Positions 21,640-29,826 of a stretch of 35,294 nt of DNA are shown here, piece by piece (position 1 is the first letter of the stretch; every line of letters begins with the position of its first letter). A program made the translations under genes and the position numbers. The notes under the pieces are model-generated. The model was given only the letters and a program-made list of their open reading frames with translations, was not told the origin of the DNA and did no database searches. This stretch comes from Saccoglossus kowalevskii (taxonomy: Eukaryota; Hemichordata; Enteropneusta; Harrimaniidae), in the NCBI RefSeq assembly GCF_000003605.2, contig NW_003126389.1, positions 69,285 through 104,578 on the forward strand, read 5' to 3'.

Positions 21640-22600
21640 TAATCGTAGTCCTTAATAACTAATAAAAATAACTAGACGTTTCGAGCAATGGCTTTTTATC
21701 GATAGCATAGAAGAACATGTTTAAACGTACAGGTAGAACATAGGAACGTAAGAACGCGCAAGTACTATAAAATAGAATCACTAAAAGATTCCACAATAGA
21801 ACATATAACACGCCTTAGGTAGTAAGCTCAACAAATGAGTTGAACTGTTTGTTAATTCCATGGGGTTCTTTAGTTTCAAGGCGGAATATAGTTTCCTCTT
21901 CGACACGCCTGAGCTGATTCTCGTTGCCATTGACAACACATGCACCAGAAATAAACATATCTGTAATGTTATGTTCACTAGAATTAAAATGAAATGAAAC
22001 CGGATAAAAACATTTCTGTCTTGTTTGTCGTAGATGCCCAGTAAACCGATCACCCAATCGACGAACTGTAGAACCAATATAAAGTTTCCTCATGTGTTAC
22101 ATGAAATGCAATATACAACATTTATGGTAATACAGCTGAAAGCATATTTAACCTCAACATATCCCTTGGGACCTGAGTCTGTAATACAAGGACAAGTATT
22201 ACATCTGGGTCGATTACACGGGAGAGAACCATATTTCTCTGGGTCTCCCCTTTCACCCGTATGTACCAATAACCCCCTTAAATTAGTGTCACGGCGCCAG
22301 GCGGTAGTAGGCATTTGTGGAAACGTGGAACTAGTCTCCTCGCTGGTTTGTAAAATGTAAAAATGTTTGTACATAATGATTTTAATCTTGACATTTAAAG
22401 GATGGTATGTAAGTGCCAAAATTAAACGATCGTGATTGCCGCGGGAAACCGTAGAACCAATACAATCGATCTGATCTAGACATTGACATAACCTTGGCCA
22501 ATGCTTTCCCAGTAACATTACGCGGATAACCCCGTTTTGTGAAGTAAGCACAACAATAGAACACAACTAAGTTGAAAAAAGCACGTGTAACACAACTTTA
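21640..22600 (-). mobile_element. Penelope-like element, 3' part with GIY-YIG endonuclease
   Basis: Minus-strand pieces read FTKRGYPRNV, LALTYHPLNVKIK, then TAWRRDTNLRGLLVHTG, CNRPRCNTCPCITDSGPKG and INVVYCISC; after a 1-nt frameshift near 22090 they read KLYIGSTVRRLGDRFTGHL and later ETKEPHGINKQFNS. This is the end of a Penelope-like reverse transcriptase plus its GIY-YIG nuclease (YCI and YIG motifs kept). Downstream, at about 21650-21700, the minus strand has GCTCGAAACGTC, a motif seen near the 3' ends of such elements. The RT core itself is absent, so the copy is 5'-truncated. Confidence 0.8.
21815..22566 (-). pseudogene. GIY-YIG region of the Penelope-like element
   Basis: Two overlapping frames (22566-22090 and 22093-21815) together carry the Cys-rich linker (CNRPRCNTCPC) and the nuclease. 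The break lies between the Cys-x-x-Cys motif at the end of the first frame and the YIG motif of the second. A second frame difference near 22480 separates the FTKRGYP piece. The copy is therefore not able to make the full protein. Confidence 0.75.
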
Positions 22601-23329
22601 TTAATGCCCACTCAAATCTGACAGAATGCATAGTTCATGACAGTGGAAGTAATGAATACAAAATAGTTTTGGCAACCGTTCATGCTACAGACCAGAGATA
22701 ACATTTTTCAAACCCGGGCGTTAGGAACAGCTTCTCAACGACTGTTGCATTTTGCTCTTTCACTGTTACAATCTCAAACTTTCGACTCAGTGTATCTTCA
22801 ATTAGTAAGTTAAAATTTAAAGTAAGAAACAGCATCGTTGCATTACAAATATCACACTGAGCACACAATTGGATATTACAACAACAACATGTAATGAAAT
22901 ACCAAGTTCTGCCAAGTTCATTATTGAAATTATCGGCTGTCTTGTTTCAATGTCCATGACAACTATAATTAAAATTTGGAAGCTATTGCGACGAGACATA
23001 ACAATGTTGATTTACAGATCTTTCCTTGAAATGTAATGATTGAATATTTCGAGAGAAGTTATTGTAGTTTTCACTAATGTCTAAAGTTCCAGTGAATATT
23101 TGGTTTATAGATATTTCTTTGCATAATGAAATTTAATAGACGAAATAACATATGCAGATTCGAAACTTCTACTACTTATGACTTTGTCAGGAATTCTCAT
23201 CTCACAAGCAATTTGAACATATCTTAAATATTACCACATGAATTATCAACTTATACAAAAAAATACACAACAGGATTTTTCAAGACGAAGTCGAAAATAT
23301 CACTTTTTACCAACAATTGAATTCTCAAA

Positions 23330-23615
23330 TATAAATGAACAAATATGAGAGCGCTCAAGCTGAGGCACCTATATGTATAATATCCAAGCAATCGGATTTG
23401 CGGTTTTCATCAAGAATTCAAAAATATTACGTTTTACCAAAAAAGACATAATTTTTTCAAAATTGGAGAATGCGAGATATCATTATGAAATGAACAATTC
23501 AAGAGTAGTCTACACCAAGTATCAAAGAAATCAGATGATTTTCAAGTAGAAGATAAAAAAACGACGACGATGGACAACCATACCGACGTGATTTGGGCGA
23601 GTCACGTGGATTACA
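23330..23615. repeat. Degenerate interspersed repeat of the GACGACG type
   Basis: It contains two related pieces, CCAAGCAATCGGATTTGCGG with TTCAAG-like follow-up, and TCAAAGAAATCAGATGATTTTC, and ends with ACGACGACGATGGACAACC and GGGCGAGTCACGTGG. Repeats with this order (aa-atcgga pieces, then a GACGACGGACG run, then a short GC-rich end) are scattered in many marine invertebrate genomes. No coding potential. Confidence 0.45.
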
Positions 23616-23687
23616 TTTGCAGATGTGAATCAAGGACTACACAATTAAGGGATACTTTTAATTCAACTATATTTTCATTCATTTCAG

Positions 23688-23714
23688 ATTATATGGGGTC
23701 TCCTCAGACGATAG
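23688..23714 (+). CDS. Exon E: 27-nt juxtamembrane micro-exon
   Basis: Bounded by CATTTCAG and ATAG/GTAAGT. In phase 1 it adds nine residues, reading D-Y-M-G-S-P-Q-T-I with the first base of D from exon D and the last G passed on. Both splice sites are strong, and 27 nt keeps the frame. Its small size makes it a candidate for alternative use. Confidence 0.65.
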   Translation: MIWGLLRR

Positions 23715-23959
23715 GTAAGTTGGGAAAATCAAAATAAAGTCCATGAAAACTGGCCATAAAAACAAATATTCTGTATTTAGGTTTTAAGTATTGTTTTCGG
23801 TTTGCTTCGCTGTTATTTATTATTTTGTTTTCCGTTTAATTTCCAGAGAATAATTTTCACTGCACAAGTACAATATAAAAAACTGTATATAAACATTTTT
23901 TCAAAGGCCACTTAAATGTACATTTATTGGTTCTAGTTCAAATGTATCTTTAATTACAG

Positions 23960-24034
23960 ATGACCAGGACTTTTCTACTACTGGTACCTCCAAAGTCGAA
24001 CATGGTTTCATTTCTTCTGAAAACAGCGGATCAG
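23960..24034 (+). CDS. Exon F: stalk exon
   Basis: Acceptor TTAATTACAG, donor TCAG/GTAGGT, 75 nt, phase 1 on both sides. It encodes 25 residues rich in Ser, Thr, Asp and Gly (DDQDFSTTGTSKV, then SSENSGS), typical of an extracellular stalk next to a membrane span. Confidence 0.75.
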
Positions 24035-24146
24035 GTAGGTTAAGTCCAATACAAAGCATCCCTTATTCACGAATAGGAAGTAATACATGAGACAGTTTTA
24101 CCTAGATTCAAGTAAATTTCACTAGAATTTTTTTGCCAAATTCTAG

Positions 24147-24334
24147 GTACTTCGACCAAGATTGTAATGCCGGTGATTATAGTTGCTATACTGATCGCCG
24201 GATGTATTGGTGTATATTACTACAGAAGAAAACACTATGAAAAGATGGAAAAAGCTACAAATAAAAAAGAAAGTAAAATAAAAAACAATTTCAAGGCGTC
24301 GAACGAGATCAAGGCGGCCAAGCAGCCCGATTAG
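24147..24334 (+). CDS. Exon G: transmembrane helix and cytoplasmic tail, gene end
   Basis: It begins after TTCTAG, in phase 1. The first residues are GTSTK, followed by a hydrophobic helix (IVMPVIIVAILIAGCIGVYY), then the basic stop-transfer run YRRKHYEK and a tail of about 35 residues full of Lys, Asn and Glu, ending AKQPD and TAG. The charge pattern gives an outside amino terminus and inside carboxyl terminus. The tail has no ITAM, ITIM or other signalling motif that I can see, so signalling would need a partner. Confidence 0.85.
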
Positions 24335-25104
24335 AAAAAATAGGCTCCAGTTTACAGTTTGAATATCTTCACAGTTTTTAGCATGAATGGGACATTATAA
24401 TAGAATAATTCATTTATTCAGCGAAACACAGTGATCTGACTAATACGTCTCATTTATTTACATTAATCTTCATAGATTATGCTGTTAAATTGAAATTAGG
24501 CAAACCTGCAGTCTAGATTCTATGGTCAGAAAGACCGATAGTGTCAAGTAACACTTATTTGGGTATTTGTTTTAAATGTGTATTTTCTATAATGAATGCT
24601 ATACTGAGATAATATTCTACTGTGAATTATGTTGAGAACCGGATTGCTATCATTGATTTACGTTTCAATCCTGGAAAATAACTGAAACATACGAACCGAA
24701 ACATGATTCAAGCGACAATTATGCGATACTTTTGGAAAACATCCAACAAAAGTTGAGCTACATAGAGCCTCCGCGAAAAATGCATTATTTTTTTTACGGA
24801 AGGCCTTGACATTGCACGCTATTATAACTGATTCATTTTCAAAATAAAGTTCACATATGACATTTTACAAACTACGTGTAACACTTGGTTCTGCCAAGGT
24901 TACTTCTGTCATGCACTGAATTTGACATTGCTGTTCAAAAAAGTGTTTGTTTAGCGTTAGCGTTTACTGTAAGGAAGTTATTTAGTTCAGTGACAAATGA
25001 TTTATTAGAGAATGCTTTAACTTGTACTTATTGTTTTGGACGAGGAATAGAATAGGAGCAGCCACATCTCGTTGTTTTAGTTATACACAGAAATGTTAGT
25101 TTTA
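24335..25104 (+). other. 3' untranslated region and flank of the propeller gene
   Basis: AT-rich and free of coding potential. A consensus polyadenylation hexamer lies at 24843-24848, about 0.5 kb after the stop. Further AATAAA-like sites lie at 25126 and beyond, so the transcript may be longer. Confidence 0.5.
24843..24848 (+). terminator. Polyadenylation signal AATAAA
   Basis: First AATAAA after the stop codon of the propeller gene. The GT/T-rich follow-up is weak, so use of this site is only likely. Confidence 0.4.
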
Positions 25105-25432
25105 AGTGTATCTATTTAAACAATAAATAATACTTAATAAATAATACTTAATATACCACTGAGCAATAATCCCACTTAACTGATATTTCCTGGAGCCAGT
25201 GTGCACAGGCCTGTGATGTTCAGTGGACATGATCTCAGTTGTATTACAAGTAATTTCATATATTATTAACATCTATTTATTTGTGTTCATTGTGTTACAA
25301 TGCAGTTATTATATTTATGTATTTAATGTTATCTAATTTCCTAATGTTACTGACTATAGGATCGAATGAAAGAAATGATCACATTAAACATGTATGAACA
25401 CGGAATGATTCTATTTCAGAAATGATGACAAT
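25105..25432. repeat. Direct repeat, first copy, in the 3' flank
   Basis: It matches 25650-25945 closely, for example GATATTTCCTGGAGCCAGTG, GACATGATCTCAGTTGTATT, and GAAATGATCACATTA. There are small differences, including a short duplication of AATAATACTTAATA within this copy (25125-25152). The two copies are about 545 bp apart with unlike sequence between them. Confidence 0.85.
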
Positions 25433-25649
25433 CATTTTCGCCAAAAGTTAACATACTTTAATAAAAACGTGTTTTTTGACCACCAAGGTTATTGTTAAAA
25501 AAAATGTACGAAAAGGCAACAAAGTTTGCTCGCCACCCTTGAATTTTTTAGTTCAAAAATCCGTGCAGAAATTTTTATTTTGGTCTGGCCTAGTATAATC
25601 ATTTTAGAATAACATAATCATATCAGTTTACTTTATAATATGCCTAATA

Positions 25650-25945
25650 GGTGTATTTATTTAAACAAAAATAATACTTAATATACCACTTAGCATTACT
25701 CCCACTTAATTGATATTTCCTGGAGCCAGTGTGCACAAGGCCTGTGATGTTTAGAGGACATGATCTCAGTTGTATTACAAATATTTTACATATTATTTAT
25801 TTGTGTTCATTCTGTAACAATGCAGTTATTTTATTTATGTATTTAATGTGATCTAATTGCCTAATGTTATTGACTACAAATCGAATAAAAGAAATGATCA
25901 CATTAGACCTGTATGAACACAGACTGATTATATTTCAGAGATGAT
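25650..25945. repeat. Direct repeat, second copy, in the 3' flank
   Basis: Second copy of the segment at 25105-25432, shorter by a few small deletions. No open frame. It may be a dispersed non-autonomous element or a local duplication. Confidence 0.85.
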
Positions 25946-27365
25946 GACAGTCCGATAGGTAATGTGTTGTTCAATCGCCTACATTCTTTCAATCGCATCT
26001 CATATTTTCCTGTTTTATAGTGACAAATCATACACAGTCCAAACCTTGATTATTTTGATAAAAACTATCTATATGCAGGCCACAATGTGTGTTGGGGAAA
26101 AAATGAAATGCTAATAGATTAATAAGCAATAAAATAAAAAATCGCAAGGAAATTTATAATTCCAGAAAAACAATGGCGACAAACGGAAAACACAAACCAA
26201 CGAAGAGGTGATGTCAAGCGGATTGAAAAAAAAAGAGAGCACATGCTGTCCAATTAATATTTCGACTTTTTCAAATGCTCTTAACCGTTTTAATAAGAGA
26301 CTCGTTATACATTGAAACTAGGTTGTGTGTTTTTTACACAGAACAACATGGTGTGCTGAACAAGGAAAACATTGGTCATTTCAATACCAACATTTACTTA
26401 CACCCTACACAATTAGTCAGTATACTCTCACTCAGGTAATGTCACTTCAAAATAGAAGTAGTAGAACTAGTAGTGTAATATACCAAGCAATAACTAATAT
26501 CTGAAAATAACAGCTGTGGGTTGTTCCAGTTGAGAGTAGAAATAACAACATGATGGTGTGCTAAATTCAATCATAAATGTCTTAGAATAGAAAACAAATG
26601 ACTGACAAGTATACCACATGGAAAATGGTCCACATATTCTGGTAATTTGAATGATTGAATGGAAATCACTGAGTTATTGTGATAAACACATGTGATAGTG
26701 CATGTTATTATTTGCTTAGAATCCTGATGTTTTTATTGTCGTTATTTTTATTCATTCTTCCAAAACGAAAAAGAACTGTTAAAAATGTATGAAGCATTAC
26801 TTGTGAAGTCATATAGTAGAAATGTAAAGTACTGTCTTTACTTTTCATGGAACACACACCCCCATACATATACATGGAGGCATTCACGTGCAGGCACACT
26901 CGCACCCTACCCATAACATAAGACTCCATTTCGTCAAATGGTGACTACAAATTAAACAGTTGTATAGCTGTAATGAATTTTCATGGATACTACACGCATT
27001 TACTTCTTATGAAAATAATTCAAGCATTACCGAATAAAAAAATTGAATAAATGGCCAGTTTTGCATTTTTAGCCAGTTTTGGAAAAAACGGGTATTAAAT
27101 GTAGTTATGAATGTCTCGTATCCATCAATGCCTTTAAAGTATACATAGTCGACTACCTGTCCACAGGTACGAAATCTCATTTACTTAGTGCACCCCACAT
27201 CCCCCATTTTCATATAGACTGACTTAAGTTAAGTATAATACTCAATTGTTACGTCTTTGACGGCATAGATAAGAAGAACGGATGGCTAACCATATGTAGT
27301 CTCTACGACTTAAGTATTATGCAACATCCTGATACCCTACAATTTCTGTTTGCACAAATATTGAC
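25946..27365. other. Non-coding stretch with no feature seen
   Basis: AT-rich sequence between the direct repeats and the BEL/Pao remnant. The only open frame (26708-26929, minus, 73 codons) resembles nothing. Confidence 0.4.
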
Positions 27366-27470
27366 ATGTAACAGTATAAATATATGCCTAATTTCAACGA
27401 TTAAATCAGTTGCTGCTCTGTGTTCTAATTAGGCACGCCTCATTTTAGTCTCCCCTACTCCACGACCCGA
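27366..27470 (+). repeat. LTR-like copy, left side of the BEL/Pao remnant
   Basis: About 105 bp nearly the same as 28836-28938, from ATGTAACAGTATA through ATTAAATCAGTTGCTGCTCT to CTCCACGACCCGA. It includes a TATA-like run and lies just before the gag-like frame. The sequences upstream of the two copies differ, so only the R/U5-like part is shared. Confidence 0.7.
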
Positions 27471-27500
27471 GTCCCCAGTCAAGACTAAGACACATTCGAC

Positions 27501-28625
27501 ATGCCTACCGAAACAGAAGAACAACACAGACCAAATGTCCAAGCAACTCAACAAAGCTGAAGAGATTATGAGAAAAAAAAACTTCTTGCGTCTATCAAAA
27601 ACGTAATTGTGACAAAAATTCGAGACATCAAGAAACTCATAGAAACCATCCAGGAATGCGACGAAATAATAATTGAAGAAATTGAAAACGAAGACGAATA
27701 CACAGTACTTTGAAGAAGCGGATGATTATGTTATAATTATCAACGAACATGTTACACGTTACGAAAACTTCATAGAGAGAAACACTCAGCAGAGATCGAT
27801 ACCCGAAGTAAGCTCAACGCATGATACCTCCATGACATCGTCTACAACAAGATGGACGATCAACCTCCCCAAACTGCAGTTACCAATAGTTGAAGGTAAC
27901 ATTCTAAAATGGACTACGTTCTTTGACATATTCACATCGTCACTAGATAAGAACCTTAACTTAGAAGACGTCCAGAAATTTCAATACTTGATTGCTCAGC
28001 TAGGAGGTGACGCATGAACGATCGAGGGCTTCCAGTTGACCAATGACAACTATTCAGAAGCGTAAGCTATCTTGAAACAACGGTATGGTCAACAACACGA
28101 AATTATTTCAAGCTACAAGAAGGCATTGTGGGAACTACCGCCACCAGATAATACGTTATCCAGCATGACGAACTCTTATGACAATCTCCAAACTCACATC
28201 GGTGAAAGTGAAGATTCGTATGGTGATTTACTTGTGCCATTCATTTTTAAGAAATTACCGGCAAACGTTAAAACCCAGATTTTCTGCAATCATGGCAACA
28301 CAGTGTGGTCACTACACGAATTAAAGGAAGCGGTCAACGAAGAAATTCAAGCAGATAACCCCATAGAACACTTCAATGTCAATTTCTCCAATGAAAGGTG
28401 TATACCCTCTATAACATCGTTTCATATTGGGTACAAATCTCCAAGATCTACGGTCGCTAAACATATGAGCTCCTTCAAGTTCGCCTACTGCAAAAGGCCC
28501 CACTCACACGTTTGTGAAACCGTTGTCGGACTTAACACGTAATGCAATTGTGAAAAGAGACAGATTGTGTTTCAAATGCTTAGGACATCATGAGGTAAAT
28601 GACCGCAAATCCAAATTTCATTGTA
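27501..28625 (+). pseudogene. BEL/Pao gag with DUF1759-like segment, broken
   Basis: From an ATG at 27501 the frame is interrupted by a stop at 27558, a shift near 27700, stops at 28015 and 28062, and one after 28540. The first part has a short coiled coil (KLLASIKNVIVTKIRDIKK). The middle has NLPKLQLPIVEGNILKWTTF and LNLEDVQKFQYLIAQLGGDA, the DUF1759 signature of BEL/Pao gag; after it come AILKQRYGQQ and ALWELPPPD. The end has RLCFKCLGHHEVNDRKSKF followed by HCRI, a zinc-knuckle remnant with changed spacing. Confidence 0.8.
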
Positions 28626-28835
28626 GAATAACCTGAGATGTAACCATAGACTTATATAATATTCATTTTTTATAGTATTATGTTTTTAATATTCATAATT
28701 GTACATATTATTCGAATTGTGATTCGTTCAAGTTGTGCTATTCATTTATTTAGAGTGTTCGTGCCGCGTCACATTTTCGTTAATATATACTGTATCAATA
28801 TATTTTATGTTTCTGTTTAAATATTACTTTCGATT

Positions 28836-28938
28836 ATGTAACAGTATATAGATGCTTCGTTTTAACGATTAAATCAGTTGCTGCTCTGTGTTCTAACTAG
28901 ACACACCTCGTCTTAGTCTCCCCAACTCCACGACCCGA
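28836..28938 (+). repeat. LTR-like copy, right side of the BEL/Pao remnant
   Basis: Partner of 27366-27470, differing at about a dozen positions. If it is the R/U5 part of a 3' LTR, the U3 part would lie between the end of gag (about 28630) and here. Confidence 0.7.
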
Positions 28939-29707
28939 ACCTTTCCCTACACTGAACCATTCTCTCTGCCAAGACCTGACGGTTTCTAACCTCCAATTGC
29001 AATCTCTGATGATGTTAAATTAAACGAATTGATCAAACATGTGCATCTTCCAGTTTAGATACCACTTTCTTTCTTCGGATTACTATTAATATATTATAAG
29101 TGACATAAAAAAATAATTACCAAGGTTCCTATTTCTATTCTTGCTGAACCAAAGATGCAATTATTAATCTTGGCTGTATCATTGTGAGGTAATTATTTAT
29201 TGTATTAATATCAGATAAACTAAGATAAACCAAACCAAACAGAAGCAGTTTCTTATGAAAGCACTGTTGCGTGTTGAATGAATAGCAAAAGCCAGTGTTT
29301 ACCTAGATATTCTTAGAATAAATGGCATTGCATGAAGTGAACATCTGTTTCACTTAATGAGGGCGTGGTTAATATTCTTAATTTTTAAATATTTAAATCA
29401 GTTCAGTTTATTCGTCAAATTATCAAAATTAGCTGTGGTAAAAAACTGAACAACTTGTTTATGTGTAGAGAATTGTGAATTATTCTACATTTGCGTTGAA
29501 CACAGTCGGCAGCATGACACTAGTTACTGTGAAAGCAAAAGCAATTCAAACTGTTGTGTGAACATAGATATATAGAATTAAATAAAAGCAGCGTGAGAAG
29601 CGTCTTGTCTTATTTGGGGGAGGGGGGTAATCCTAAATGGATATCCGAATTATGTGTGTGGGACCGTGATCACCATACAACTGGGATTCAAATTTGTGTT
29701 CAATCTG
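28939..29707. other. Non-coding stretch with no feature seen
   Basis: AT-rich sequence between the BEL/Pao remnant and the hairpin element. A 61-codon frame at 29554-29739 runs into the hairpin and is judged accidental. Confidence 0.4.
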
Positions 29708-29826
29708 TAGATATTTACTCGCCTGACATGTTGGCGTGAGTGGCGCCCTCGCTGGCCGAACGGCACCGGACCCCACTGGAGCACCGCAGAGGGCGCAACT
29801 CAGGCGACCTTGTCAGGTTAGATATT
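29708..29826. mobile_element. Small GC-rich hairpin element with 8-bp target duplication (MITE candidate)
   Basis: Arms 29722-29750 and 29789-29817 are inverted repeats of 29 bp matching at 24 positions, around a 38-nt loop. They contain CCTGACA at the outer ends and GCGCCCTC/GAGGGCGC at the inner ends. The whole is flanked by TAGATATT at 29708-29715 and 29819-29826. An 8-bp duplication fits a hAT-type insertion. The GC-rich body stands out in AT-rich DNA. The left arm begins about six bases inside the duplication, so the ends are not perfectly symmetrical. Confidence 0.55.

Larger units (their letters stand above)
21393..23687. other. Intron between exons D and E
   Basis: About 2.3 kb. It carries a Penelope-like fragment on the minus strand (21640-22600) and a degenerate interspersed repeat (23330-23615). 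The stretch 22600-23330 holds a 62-codon minus frame (22868-22680) of unknown origin and otherwise nothing recognised. Confidence 0.5.
6867..24334 (+). other. Multi-exon gene for a membrane-anchored tectonin-like propeller protein (gene span)
   Basis: Seven exon candidates (A-G) are joined by AG/GT splice sites. Each interrupts a codon after its first base, and the translation stays open from B to the TAG at 24332-24334. The predicted order is propeller A (frameshifted), propeller B, propeller C, Ser/Asp-rich linker, propeller D, short stalk, one transmembrane helix and a short basic tail. Tectonin-type repeats in other animals bind sugars or lipopolysaccharide, so a surface recognition role is a reasonable guess and no more. 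No exon carrying a signal peptide was found to the left; it may be outside the window or lost among the insertions. The introns hold several transposons, which the gene has tolerated. Confidence 0.7.
27366..28938 (+). mobile_element. Gag-only BEL/Pao retrotransposon remnant
   Basis: A degraded gag lies between two LTR-like copies. Protease, RT, RNase H and integrase are all missing, so this is either a large internal deletion or a non-autonomous derivative. The BEL/Pao identity comes from the gag segment: the DUF1759-type capsid and a zinc knuckle. Confidence 0.7.

Noticed and set aside
22034-22360. Plus-strand frame across the Penelope-like region
   Set aside because: Antisense of the better-supported GIY-YIG reading.
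29554-29739. Plus-strand 61-codon frame
   Set aside because: It runs into the hairpin element and resembles no protein.
29735-29800. A tRNA gene or tRNA-derived SINE at the GC-rich patch
   Set aside because: A GGCCGAAC-like piece faintly recalls a B box, but no cloverleaf forms; the 29-bp inverted arms explain the sequence better.
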